Source: Bradyrhizobium sp. 170
Lineage (GTDB): Bacteria > Pseudomonadota > Alphaproteobacteria > Rhizobiales > Xanthobacteraceae
Direction of reading: 5' to 3'
Length of the DNA: 64,000 nt
NCBI RefSeq assembly: GCF_023101085.1
Contig: NZ_CP064703.1
Span: 5,332,001 to 5,396,000, forward strand
Notes under the pieces: generated by a model
The model's database searches: none
Told to the model about the DNA's origin: nothing
The model's input: the letters and a program-made list of their open reading frames with translations, nothing else
Shown: one piece after another, positions 1-7,890 of the stretch
Numbering within the stretch: position 1 is the stretch's first letter
How the letters are laid out: each line of letters begins with the position of its first letter
Position numbers and translations under genes: made by a program

Positions 1-1090
1 GATCAACGTCGACGACAAGCGGTTTGCGCCCTACATCGTGCATCCGCTCGCGCCAGTCTCGTTCGACGCCCAAATCCCGAAAAAGGGCGACCAGCGCCAG
101 ATGGAAGCGTGGCAGCGGATCGGCACTTATGCCGCGGGGCTGGCGCTAGATTCGGCCGGCGTCAAAGGCAACCAGGAAATTTTGGGGCGGATGGACATGA
201 TCGTCGCCGCCGGCGGTGGCGAGCGCGACATCGCGGTCGACCTCGCGATCATGAACGCAGACGCCAAGGGCAATTCGAGTCCTGGATTCCTCAACGAACG
301 GCTGATGAACGATCTGCGGCCGACGCTGTTCCTGGCCCAGCTCTCCAACCTGCTCGCCGGCAACATCGCCATCGTCCACGGCGTGTGCGGAACGTCGCGC
401 ACCTTCATGGGCGAGGAAGCTGCTTCCATCGACGCGGCGCGGATCGCGCTCGCGCGCATCGAGTCCGGCCAGAGCGAGATCGCGCTGGTCGGCGCCGCCC
501 ATAATGGCGAACGCGCCGATCTCTTGATCCTCTATGAATTCGGCGACTTCAACCTGACCGAAAAGTTCGCGCCCGTCTGGCAGCGCGAAGGCAACAGCGG
601 TTTTGCGCTCGGCTCCGCCGGCTGCTTCCTGGTGCTGGAATCCCGCGAGCACGCCGAAGCGCGCGGCGCCAAGCCGTATGCAAAACTGACCAAGGTGGTC
701 GCCGACCTCGCGCAGCGCAAGCAGCCGGGCGCGGTGACCAAATCGCTGGAAGCGCTTTGGCCGAAGCTAGGCGTCGCCGGCGACAGCGGCCAACTGATCA
801 CGGGCGCCACCGGCGTCGAGCCGGTGACCTCGGAAGAAAAGGCGTTCCTGCGCCAGCACCCCGGATTCGCCGTGCGCGCCACCGGAACGATGTTCGGCCA
901 TACACTGGAGACCCAGTTTCCGCTGGGACTGGCGCTTGCCGCACTCTCACTCTCCCGCGGCGCGCTGTTTCCGCCCAACGATCCGACCGGGCTTGAGGTT
1001 GAAAAGGCCGGCAGCCCGGACCAGATTGTGGTGATGGGGGCCGGTCACTGGCAGGGCGAAGGCATGGCCCTGGTCGAGGCCGTCAAGTAA
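1..1090 (+). CDS. fabF2XL: beta-ketoacyl-ACP synthase, FabF2-type (lipid A VLCFA pathway), 5' partial
   Basis: A thiolase-fold ketosynthase whose start lies outside the window. The frame is open from base 2, and the GTG at 38 is only an internal valine because the residues before it also read as coding. The likely role is condensation steps that build the very-long-chain hydroxy fatty acid of rhizobial lipid A on AcpXL. The nucleophile position keeps a cysteine (TGC at 386-388, in VHGVCGTSR) and the last histidine is kept in FGHT (899-901). Where canonical enzymes have the HGT histidine, this protein has alanine (806-808, in ITGATG), and the Lys of NKS is also lost. It is followed by a complete ketosynthase after 51 bp, as in rhizobial fabF2XL-fabF1XL clusters. 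A partner or chain-length role is inferred, not shown. Confidence 0.82.
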   Translation, partial: INVDDKRFAPYIVHPLAPVSFDAQIPKKGDQRQMEAWQRIGTYAAGLALDSAGVKGNQEILGRMDMIVAAGGGERDIAVDLAIMNADAKGNSSPGFLNERLMNDLRPTLFLAQLSNLLAGNIAIVHGVCGTSRTFMGEEAASIDAARIALARIESGQSEIALVGAAHNGERADLLILYEFGDFNLTEKFAPVWQREGNSGFALGSAGCFLVLESREHAEARGAKPYAKLTKVVADLAQRKQPGAVTKSLEALWPKLGVAGDSGQLITGATGVEPVTSEEKAFLRQHPGFAVRATGTMFGHTLETQFPLGLALAALSLSRGALFPPNDPTGLEVEKAGSPDQIVVMGAGHWQGEGMALVEAVK

Positions 1091-1141
1091 TCGGCTAATC
1101 GGCGCGGGAGCGCTTCAACACGGCGCAACATCGGGGGAACC

Positions 1142-2419
1142 ATGTCAGCACCATCAGATAAATTCGGCAGGCCGATCGTCGTCGTCACCGGTATGGGCGT
1201 GGTGACGTCGCTTGGCGCCGGCAAGAAGGACAATTGGCGCAAGCTGACCGCGGGCGAGTCCGGCATCCGCACCGTGACGCGCTTCCCGATCGACGGGTTG
1301 AAATCGACCATGGCGGGCACCGTCGATTTCGTCACCGTCGATCCCGTCACCTCGACGGGATTGACCGAGCGGCTGGCGGGAATGGCCACAGAAGAAGCGC
1401 TCGAACAGGCCGCCATTGGAAGCAAGGCCGATTTTCCCGGACCGCTGTTTCTCGCGGTAGCGCCGGTCGAGGTCGAATGGCCGCAACGGCTCGAACTCGG
1501 GCGCGCGATCGGAAAGACCGAATTCGGCTACGAGGACATGCTGCGCGTCAGCGGCGGCGGCCGGTTCACAGCCTACCATCACCGCTTCATGTTCGGCTCG
1601 GTGGCGAGCCATCTGGCCGAAAGCTTCGGCACCAAGGGCTCGCCGATCTCGCTCTCCACGGCCTGCGCCTCCGGCGCGACCGCGATCCAGCTCGGGGTCG
1701 AGGCGATCCGCCGTGGCGACGCGGACGCTGCGCTGTGCGTGGCGACCGACGGCTCGGTCAATCCGGAAGCATTGGTGCGGTTCTCGCTGCTGTCGGCGCT
1801 GTCGACGCAGAACGATCCGCCGCAGGCCGCCTCAAAGCCGTTTTCGAAGAACCGCGACGGTTTTGTGATGGCCGAAGGCGCCGGCGCGATGGTGCTGGAA
1901 AGCTATGAGTCCGCGATCGCCCGCGGTGCGAAAATCCTCGGCGTGGTCGCCGGCTGCGGCGAGCTGACGGATTCGTTCCACCGCACCCGCTCCAGCCCGG
2001 ACGGCAAGCCGATCATCGGCTGCATGCGCAAGACGCTGGCCGATGCCGGCCTGGAGCCCGAGCAGATCGACCACATCAACGCGCACGGCACCGCGACGCC
2101 TGAAAACGACAAGATGGAGTACAACACGACCGCGGTCGTGTTCGGCGAGCATCTGCCGAAGATTCCGGTGTCGTCGAACAAGTCGATGGTCGGGCATACG
2201 ATCTCGGCTGCCGGCGCGGTCGAGGCCGTGTTCTCGCTGCTGACACTGGAGCATCAGCGGATTCCGCCGACCATCAATTACGAGATTCCGGATCCGGCGA
2301 TCCTGTTCGACGTGGTCGGCAACAAGGCGCGCGATGCCAAGGTTACCGCCGTGATGTCGAACTCGTTCGGTTTCGGCGGGCAAAACGCCTCGCTGATCCT
2401 GACCCGCGAACCGGTTTAG
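1142..2419 (+). CDS. fabF1XL: beta-ketoacyl-ACP synthase, FabF1-type (lipid A VLCFA pathway)
   Basis: A 425-residue KAS II-like condensing enzyme with the full catalytic set: Cys175 in STACASG, His315 in NAHGTATP and His352 in NKSMVGHT. It elongates acyl-ACP with malonyl-ACP in the cytoplasm. Its position between a second, catalytically atypical ketosynthase and an LpxXL-type acyltransferase places it in the rhizobial very-long-chain lipid A pathway rather than in general fatty acid synthesis. The ATG at 1142 follows a weak purine-rich stretch (catcgggggaacc). The family assignment is firm. The XL pathway assignment rests on gene order. Confidence 0.85.
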   Translation: MSAPSDKFGRPIVVVTGMGVVTSLGAGKKDNWRKLTAGESGIRTVTRFPIDGLKSTMAGTVDFVTVDPVTSTGLTERLAGMATEEALEQAAIGSKADFPGPLFLAVAPVEVEWPQRLELGRAIGKTEFGYEDMLRVSGGGRFTAYHHRFMFGSVASHLAESFGTKGSPISLSTACASGATAIQLGVEAIRRGDADAALCVATDGSVNPEALVRFSLLSALSTQNDPPQAASKPFSKNRDGFVMAEGAGAMVLESYESAIARGAKILGVVAGCGELTDSFHRTRSSPDGKPIIGCMRKTLADAGLEPEQIDHINAHGTATPENDKMEYNTTAVVFGEHLPKIPVSSNKSMVGHTISAAGAVEAVFSLLTLEHQRIPPTINYEIPDPAILFDVVGNKARDAKVTAVMSNSFGFGGQNASLILTREPV

Positions 2420-2440
2420 CAAGCTGGCTGCTTCGCAAAC

Positions 2441-3376
2441 ATGAACCGCCTGCTCCTACGCACCAAGGCGCGCCTGCGCGACGCCGCAAAGCCTGTGGCG
2501 GAAGCCGCCGTCGGCGCGCTGACGATCGCGCTGTTGCGTACCACGCGCTTTTTCGATCCGGACAAGACCGCGAATTTCTTCGGCCGCGCCACCCGTTTCA
2601 TCGGACGCCGGCTGCGCGAGGACCGCATCGGGCGCGAGAATCTCACCGCCGCCTTCCCTGAGAAATCGCCTGAAGAGATCGAAACCATTCTGGCCGGTGT
2701 GTGGGACAATCTCGGCCGCATCGGCGCCGAGTTCGCCCATCTCGATCACATCTGGGACTACGACGTCGATCATCCGGACAAACCGAGCCGCGTCGAGTTC
2801 GGCGCGCGGACCAAGCAGATTTTCGATCACCTGCGCGACGACGGCAAGCCGGCGATCATCTTCGCGAGCCATCTCGGCAATTGGGAGATCCCGGCGCTTG
2901 GCGCCGTCGCGCACGGGCTCGATTGTGCGATCCTGTTCCGCCGCCCCAACATCGAATCCGCCGACCGCGCCATCGAACGGATCCGCGCCGTCAAGATGGG
3001 CACGCTGGTACCGGCCGGCCGCGAGGCGCCGCTCAAGCTCGCCGAAGCGCTGCAGAGGGGCCAGCACGTCGCGATGCTGGTCGATCAGTACATGGGCAAT
3101 GGCGTCGAGGTGACGTTCTTCGGCCGCAAGACCAAGGCCAATCCGACCCTGGCGCGGCTGCTCCGGCAGGTCGATTGCCCCGTGCACGGCGTGCGCATCA
3201 TCCGCCTGCCCAATCACCGCTTCCGCGCGGAACTGTCCGAAGAGGTCAAGCCGGTGCGCGACGCCTCGGGCCAGATCGACATCCAGGGCACCATGCAGGC
3301 GGTGACGTCAGTGATCGAAGGCTGGGTGCGGGAATATCCGGACCAGTGGCTGTGGCTGCACAGAAGGTGGCGGTAG
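2441..3376 (+). CDS. lpxXL: lipid A C28 acyltransferase, LpxXL-like
   Basis: A 311-residue member of the LpxL/HtrB lysophospholipid acyltransferase family. The catalytic HX4E motif is visible as His144-LGNW-Glu149. These enzymes transfer an acyl chain from ACP to the lipid A precursor at the inner membrane; LpxXL proteins use the very-long-chain acyl-AcpXL donor. It starts 21 bp after the FabF1-type gene and is the last gene of the operon. In the Rhizobium clusters I recall, an alcohol dehydrogenase gene (adh2XL) lies between fabF1XL and lpxXL; it is absent here. Specificity for the very-long-chain donor is inferred from context. Confidence 0.82.
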   Translation: MNRLLLRTKARLRDAAKPVAEAAVGALTIALLRTTRFFDPDKTANFFGRATRFIGRRLREDRIGRENLTAAFPEKSPEEIETILAGVWDNLGRIGAEFAHLDHIWDYDVDHPDKPSRVEFGARTKQIFDHLRDDGKPAIIFASHLGNWEIPALGAVAHGLDCAILFRRPNIESADRAIERIRAVKMGTLVPAGREAPLKLAEALQRGQHVAMLVDQYMGNGVEVTFFGRKTKANPTLARLLRQVDCPVHGVRIIRLPNHRFRAELSEEVKPVRDASGQIDIQGTMQAVTSVIEGWVREYPDQWLWLHRRWR

Positions 3377-3386
3377 GGTCGTTCTT

Positions 3387-3474
3387 GTAGCCCGGGTGAA
3401 GCGCAGCGCAACCCGGGGGCACTCTCGCAACCAGCTGAAAGTCCCCGGATTGCGCTTCGCTCCATCCGGGCTAC
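3387..3474. repeat. intergenic palindromic repeat, 'gtagcccgg' family, copy 1
   Basis: Imperfect inverted repeat with arms gtagcccgggtgaagcgcag and the reverse-complementary arm ending in ccatccgggctac, 11 bp after lpxXL. The same element recurs at 3675-3818 (degenerate) and 30773-30859. It could form a long hairpin in RNA and may act as a transcription end or mRNA stabiliser. Confidence 0.85.
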
Positions 3475-3491
3475 GCAACAGCCGTATTTCC

Positions 3492-3605
3492 CTATCCGCC
3501 GAACAGCAAGCCGAGGCTCCACGCCTTCATCGCGACGGCCGATCCCAGGATGAAGATAATCTGCAGCAGCGTGCGCGTTGAAAAGAACGTGAGGATGGTG
3601 GTCAT
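3492..3605 (-). CDS. 37-residue single-span membrane peptide
   Basis: A very short gene whose ATG at 3605 follows a good ribosome site (CGGGAG, 7 nt before the start) and ends in TAG. The peptide begins MTTILTFFSTRTLLQII and consists mostly of one hydrophobic span (about residues 12-34), so it is predicted to sit in the inner membrane. It lies between two copies of the gtagcccgg repeat and does not belong to an obvious operon. I do not recognise a family. The ribosome site and hydrophobic profile support it as a real gene, but conservation in relatives would be needed to be sure. A similar-sized peptide is encoded next to cysS (32981-33094). Confidence 0.5.
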   Translation of the reverse strand: MTTILTFFSTRTLLQIIFILGSAVAMKAWSLGLLFGG

Positions 3606-3674
3606 GTGATGCTCCCGAACGGAGCTATAGGTTCTCGCTCGGGTTTCGGCAACAGGAGTTTGGTGGGGGCGAGC

Positions 3675-3818
3675 GTAGCCCGGATGAGCCAACGGGTCGC
3701 GCGAATGCGCGCCCGGCGACGAGCGCAATTGCGCTCGCACAGTGATGACAGGCTCCGCGATATCCGGGATTTTGCGGCACCGGCCCCCGGATTTCGCTGC
3801 GCTCATCCGGGCATCTAC
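3675..3818. repeat. intergenic palindromic repeat, 'gtagcccgg' family, degenerate copy 2
   Basis: Begins gtagcccggatga and ends gctcatccgggcatctac, with about 110 bp of extra sequence between the arms. It carries an inner self-complementary stretch (gcgcgaatgcgcgc) around 3707-3720. It looks like an expanded version of the copy at 3387-3474. Confidence 0.65.
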
Positions 3819-3870
3819 GGCTGCACCGAAGATCGCAATAGTCGGCAGTGGCCTCACCGCTTGCTGAGGC

Positions 3871-3900
3871 ATGGATTGCTTCGCTTCGCTCGCAAAGACG
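3871..3900. repeat. half copy of the 'tggattgcttcgct' palindromic repeat
   Basis: atggattgcttcgcttcgct followed by cgcaaagacg matches one arm of the complete element at 47927-48005. The opposite arm is missing. Confidence 0.6.
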
Positions 3901-3926
3901 GCAGGAAACACGCAGGCAGCAGCGCG

Positions 3927-5033
3927 TCACTTCCCCGTCTTCACCTTCGTCCACAACCGGTTGATGATGCGTTGGGTCGCCGGGTCGCGGGCCTGGATGA
4001 CGAACAGCTTTTTCTGCATCGCCTCGTCGGGATAGATGTTCCTGTCGTTGAGGATCTTCGGGTCCACCAGCTTCTGGCTCGCCAGATTACCATTGGCGTA
4101 GGACAAAAAGTCGGAATTCCTGGCGGCGACGTCCGGGCGGTAGAGATAGTTGATCAGCTCATAGGCCTCAGTGACGTTCTTCGCATCCGCCGGGATCGCG
4201 AGATTGTCGAAGAACATCTGCGCGCCCTCTTTCGGGATGGTGTAGCCGATCTCGATGCCGTTCTTGGCTTCCGCCGCACGGCTGCGCGCCTGCATAATGT
4301 CGCCCGACCATCCCACCACGAAGCAGATTTCGCCGGACGCCAGCGCGCCCAGATATTCCGAGGAATGAAACTTGCGGACGTTGGGCCTGATCTTGCTGAC
4401 GAGCTCGGCGGCCTTTTCCAGATCCGCCTGCTTGGTGGAATTCGGATCGATCCCGAGATAGCCGAGCGCCGCAGGCAGAATATCGTCGGCGGAATCCAGC
4501 ATGTGGATGCCGCAGTCTTTGAACTTGGCGAGGTTCTCCGGCTTGAAGACGATATCCCAGCTATCGATCTTCGCGTCCGGCCCAAGGATTTTTTGCGCGG
4601 TCTTGACGTTGTAGCCGATGCCCGTGGTGCCCCACATGTAATTGGCGGCGTAATTGTTGCCGGAATCGTAGGTGGCGAGTTGGCTCGTCACCACCGGCCA
4701 GGCGTTGGCGAGGTTCGGCAGCTTCGACTTGTCGAGCTTGAGGAAGACTTTTGCCGTGATCTGGCGCTGCAGGAAATAGCCTGTTGGCACCACGACGTCG
4801 TAGCCCGACTTTCCCGCCAGGAGCCGCGTCTCCAGCGTCTCGTTGGCGTCGAAGGTGTCGTAGACCACCTTGATGCCGGTCTCCTTGGTAAAGTCCTCCA
4901 GCACGCCGGGGGCCATATAGTTCGACCAGTTGTAGAAGTTCACGGTGCGCTCCTGCGCCCAGGCGGGCGAGAGCGACAGCGCGACTGCCATCACACCGAT
5001 CAGGCGAAGCGAGCCTCGGACTGGATCGCGCAT
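3927..5033 (-). CDS. polyamine ABC transporter substrate-binding protein, PotF-like
   Basis: A 368-residue periplasmic binding protein with an N-terminal signal peptide (hydrophobic stretch to SPAWAQ, cleavage near residue 26). The mature start ERTVNFYNWSNYMAPGVLEDF is characteristic of PotD/PotF putrescine and spermidine binders. It would deliver polyamines to an inner-membrane ABC permease, but no permease or ATPase gene is adjacent, so it either works with components encoded elsewhere or has another role. It is the last gene of a likely three-gene operon, only 3 bp after the aminotransferase stop. The substrate is inferred from family membership. Confidence 0.85.
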   Translation of the reverse strand: MRDPVRGSLRLIGVMAVALSLSPAWAQERTVNFYNWSNYMAPGVLEDFTKETGIKVVYDTFDANETLETRLLAGKSGYDVVVPTGYFLQRQITAKVFLKLDKSKLPNLANAWPVVTSQLATYDSGNNYAANYMWGTTGIGYNVKTAQKILGPDAKIDSWDIVFKPENLAKFKDCGIHMLDSADDILPAALGYLGIDPNSTKQADLEKAAELVSKIRPNVRKFHSSEYLGALASGEICFVVGWSGDIMQARSRAAEAKNGIEIGYTIPKEGAQMFFDNLAIPADAKNVTEAYELINYLYRPDVAARNSDFLSYANGNLASQKLVDPKILNDRNIYPDEAMQKKLFVIQARDPATQRIINRLWTKVKTGK

Positions 5034-5036
5034 CCT

Positions 5037-6209
5037 CTACCTCTTGCGACGGCCGTGCACCGCGTCCGACAGGCGTTCCAGCGCGGTATCCAGCGTTTCG
5101 TCCTTCTTGGAAAAACAGAACCGCACCACCGAGGTCACCGCGTCCTGCTCGTAGAACGCCGATACCGGGATCGCGGCGACTTTATAGTCGGTTACGATGC
5201 GCTTGCAGAACTCGACGTCGGTTTCGTTGAGACCGAGCGGCGACAGGTCGACCGTGAGAAAGTACGTACCCTGCGACTTCAGCACGGGAAAGCCAATGCT
5301 CTCCAGCCCCTTCGTCAAACGGTCCCTGCTCCGCGCCAGTTCCTTGCGCATGTCGTAAAAATATTCATCTGGTTTGCCGAGGCCGTAGGCGACGGCGGCC
5401 TGCAGGTTCGGCGCGGTGGTGAAGGTCAGAAACTGGTGCACCTTGGCCGCTACCCGGAGCAGCGGCGGCGCGGCGCAGACGAAGCCGACCTTCCATCCCG
5501 TCAGCGAAAAGATCTTGCCGGCGCTGCCGACCTTGATGGTGCGGTCGCGCATGCCCGGGATCGTGATCAGCGGGATATGCTCGCGGCCGTCGAAGATGAC
5601 GTGCTCCCAGACCTCGTCGCAAATCGCGATGGTGTCGAACTGCTGGCAGTACCGCGCCAGCAATTCGAGGTCTTCGCGGGGATAGACGACCGCGGCCGGA
5701 TTGAGCGGATTGTTGAACAGCACCGCCTTGGTCTTGGGATTGAAGACGCTGGCCAGCATCTCTTCCGTCAGCCGCCAGCCCGGCGGCTCCAGCCGCAACA
5801 GGCGCGGAATGCCGCCGGCCTGGCGGATGATCGGCAGATAGCTGTCATAGACCGGCTGGAACACGACGACCTCGTCGCCGGGTTCGACCACGGCGAGGAT
5901 GGACGCCGTCAGCGCCTCGGTGCCGCCCGAGGTCACCATGACCTCTGTCATCGGATCGAGCGAGAGCTTGTGCCAGCGTCCGTAATGGGCCGCGATGGCC
6001 TGCCGCAGTTCGGGAATGCCCATCATCGACGGGTATTGGTTGTAGCCGTTCACCGTGGCATCAGCCGCGGCGCGGCGGATATCCTCCGGCCCGGGATCGT
6101 CGGGAAAGCCCTGGCCGAGATTGATGGCGTTGTTGTCGCGGGCGGCCTGCGACATCGCCTCGAACACGGTGACCGGAAGGTCGGCAAAGACCTTGTTCAT
6201 GGATGTCAT
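5037..6209 (-). CDS. PLP-dependent aminotransferase, class I/II
   Basis: A 390-residue fold-type I aminotransferase. The PLP lysine is Lys232 in SAGKIFSLTGWKVGF, with the partner aspartate at 198 in CDEVWEH. The closest family look is the methionine/kynurenine/N-succinyldiaminopimelate aminotransferase group; the exact substrate cannot be told from sequence. It starts 8 bp downstream of a rhodanese gene and ends 3 bp before a PotF-like gene, so the three are probably co-transcribed. An amino donor or acceptor related to polyamine breakdown would fit the downstream gene, but this is speculative. Confidence 0.88.
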   Translation of the reverse strand: MTSMNKVFADLPVTVFEAMSQAARDNNAINLGQGFPDDPGPEDIRRAAADATVNGYNQYPSMMGIPELRQAIAAHYGRWHKLSLDPMTEVMVTSGGTEALTASILAVVEPGDEVVVFQPVYDSYLPIIRQAGGIPRLLRLEPPGWRLTEEMLASVFNPKTKAVLFNNPLNPAAVVYPREDLELLARYCQQFDTIAICDEVWEHVIFDGREHIPLITIPGMRDRTIKVGSAGKIFSLTGWKVGFVCAAPPLLRVAAKVHQFLTFTTAPNLQAAVAYGLGKPDEYFYDMRKELARSRDRLTKGLESIGFPVLKSQGTYFLTVDLSPLGLNETDVEFCKRIVTDYKVAAIPVSAFYEQDAVTSVVRFCFSKKDETLDTALERLSDAVHGRRKR

Positions 6210-6217
6210 GGTGGAGA

Positions 6218-6547
6218 TCAGCCGCCGGTTTTGGTCGGCAAACCCGCTGCCTTCCAGCCGATGATGCCGCCGGCCAGATGCTTGTCGTAGGGAAGGCCCG
6301 CCGCCTGGGCCGCCAGCGAGGCCGTCACCGAGCGCTTGCCCGAACGGCAGGCGAAAACCACCTGCTTTCCCTGCGGGTCCGGAATGGCCGCCGGATCGAA
6401 GGTCTGGAGAGGAACGACCACACTATCCGGATAGGCTTCCACCGCGACCTCGTTGGGTTCGCGGACGTCGACCAGAAGATAGCGGCCTTCCGCCATCCCC
6501 CTGAAAACGTCTTCCGGGGTCAAATCGTGCACCTGATGGTCCGCCAC
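6218..6547 (-). CDS. rhodanese-like domain protein
   Basis: A 109-residue single rhodanese domain with the active-site loop CRSGKRS (Cys67), expected to carry a persulfide and transfer sulfur in the cytoplasm. I place the start at GTG 6547 because an AGGAGG sequence lies 7 nt upstream (6555-6560). The ATG further upstream at 6565 would put this ribosome site inside the gene. It heads the operon with the aminotransferase and PotF-like protein. The physiological acceptor is unknown. Confidence 0.85.
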   Translation of the reverse strand: MADHQVHDLTPEDVFRGMAEGRYLLVDVREPNEVAVEAYPDSVVVPLQTFDPAAIPDPQGKQVVFACRSGKRSVTASLAAQAAGLPYDKHLAGGIIGWKAAGLPTKTGG

Positions 6548-6610
6548 GCAATATCCTCCTGACAACCCGCCGCGAGGGCTCCGATAGGCCCGGCCAAGCG
6601 GGCGCCAAAG

Positions 6611-6677
6611 TCGCCCCTCGCGGGGCGAAAATCAAGCGCCGCGAACGGTTTAAACGGCCGCCAAAACTGGGCGGCCG
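6611..6677. terminator. two hairpins between the acetyltransferase and rhodanese genes
   Basis: TCGCCCC-tcgc-GGGGCGA (6611-6628) and CGGCCGCC-7 nt-GGCGGCCG (6655-6677) lie just after the minus-strand acetyltransferase stop. Neither has a strong U-tract, so a role in ending that transcript is only plausible. Confidence 0.35.
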
Positions 6678-6710
6678 CCCAACGCACTTATTCTCCTGCC
6701 GCCCCTGTTT

Positions 6711-7160
6711 TCAGGCCAGAAGTTCTTTCGCGATCGGCCAGGCACCTTCCGGCGTTTGAGGGCCGCTCGCCCTGTAGCCTCGACGAAGGTAGAAATCGCG
6801 GGCGTTTGAGCTTGCCTCTGCATGCACCGAAGGGAACTCTCGGTCGCGCATTAGCCCTTCGAGCATACCGAGCAATCCGGCGCCAACGCCCTGCCCGGCA
6901 AACTCAGGCGCCGCATACAAGCCCTCGAGCGTGTCGCCCTGAATGGCCCCCCATCCGACGACGATGCCGTCCAGCTCGGCAACCCATATCTCCAGCTCAC
7001 GAAGCTTTCGCTCCATTCCGGATGGTGTGAGCTTCGTGGCCCACGCCTTCGCCTCGGCTTTCGGCATTGTCGGAGGTGCAAGCTCAAGGATCGATCGTCG
7101 TCGAATGTCGTAGAGACGGCTTGCGTCCTCGCGCATCGCCAGGCGGTAAACCGCACCCAT
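6711..7160 (-). CDS. GNAT family N-acetyltransferase
   Basis: A 149-residue single GNAT domain. The acetyl-CoA binding region is recognisable around GLYAAPEFAGQGVGAGLLGML, followed by the C-terminal DFYLRRGYR motif. I chose ATG 7160, which follows a short AGGTG, because the sequence upstream in frame (to 7295) does not look like protein and contains a terminator-like hairpin at 7241-7265. The substrate is not predictable. It appears to be a single-gene unit. Confidence 0.8.
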   Translation of the reverse strand: MGAVYRLAMREDASRLYDIRRRSILELAPPTMPKAEAKAWATKLTPSGMERKLRELEIWVAELDGIVVGWGAIQGDTLEGLYAAPEFAGQGVGAGLLGMLEGLMRDREFPSVHAEASSNARDFYLRRGYRASGPQTPEGAWPIAKELLA

Positions 7161-7890
7161 CGTCACCTGCCCCCAAGTCTTCTTTTCGCGAGAGACGGTC
7201 GCGGAGCACATCGCGAGGCTCGCAGCCTCCAGGCATAACGAAAAACCCCGGCATGAAAGCCGGGGCCCGAAAAGCCACGGCGTACATCCGGCCATGACGA
7301 TCAGGTGCCATTTAGCATGCAGTTCTTGAACAAAGTGTGACGTTGGCTTCGCGTGTCCACCGAGCGACTTTAGCGACTGAAGCTCTCGGCGTCTGTGGGC
7401 AACTGCGGCATCGGATGTTCGCCGATCGGGTGATGCTGCGCTCGATGCGCCTGCGCAGGCGCTATCGCTGGTCTTCCGCGCCGTGGCCGGAATGACTTGG
7501 ACTTCAGCTCAAGATTGCCACGGCCGACCGCTGCTACCACAAAAAAACAACAATCCGGTCAACTAATGGGCGTGCGCATCGAGGGACATGTCATGGTGCA
7601 CCGCACCGACATCGCCGGGGGCAGCATAGGACAGACGCGCCGCGGCAATGACGGCATGTGCCGCCGTGCACCGAATGGCGCCCTCCTCGAAAAACAATCC
7701 GTAGCCCGAACCTCTGCCCGCTTCTCACTCAGCCGACAAGAAGTGCTGCCGTCTCTTCACGACGGCGGCCCCGCCGGTCCATGCCATCTATCTCGAACTC
7801 CTGGCCCTATCAGGCATTGACGCCAGAACATCCTGCAAGAGTCGCGACGAAAATTCGGCCCAACAAGCAAACTACAAAGGGAGGATGCAG
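7161..7890. other. 730-bp region without a convincing gene
   Basis: Between the minus-strand acetyltransferase and the plus-strand PQQ dehydrogenase. It contains a terminator-like hairpin reading leftwards (7241-7265), which implies a leader or small RNA on the minus strand, and presumably the promoter of the dehydrogenase operon. A 107-codon frame at 7497-7820 has no ribosome site and low-complexity composition, so I do not call it. Confidence 0.5.
7241..7265 (-). terminator. intrinsic-terminator-like hairpin
   Basis: Read on the minus strand: CCCCGGC-TTTCAT-GCCGGGG followed by five T. The 7-bp GC stem plus U-tract is a good intrinsic terminator shape. It lies about 80 bp upstream of the acetyltransferase start, so it would act on a transcript starting to its right (attenuated leader or small RNA). 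Confidence 0.6.

Larger units (their letters stand above)
3606..3926. other. intergenic region rich in palindromic repeats
   Basis: About 320 bp between the tiny membrane peptide and the PotF-like gene. It holds a degenerate gtagcccgg repeat (3675-3818) and a half copy of the tggattgcttcgct repeat (3871-3900). I see no gene here. The long open frame that crosses it on the plus strand is antisense to the following operon. Confidence 0.7.

Noticed and set aside
3606..6290. 894-codon open frame on the plus strand
   Set aside because: Its composition (Arg, His, Asp, Gly rich, with no recognisable domain) and its position exactly opposite the PotF-like, aminotransferase and rhodanese genes show it is a high-GC antisense shadow.
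7497..7820. 107-codon frame upstream of the PQQ dehydrogenase
   Set aside because: No ribosome site, no recognisable motif, and overlapping frames of equal quality.
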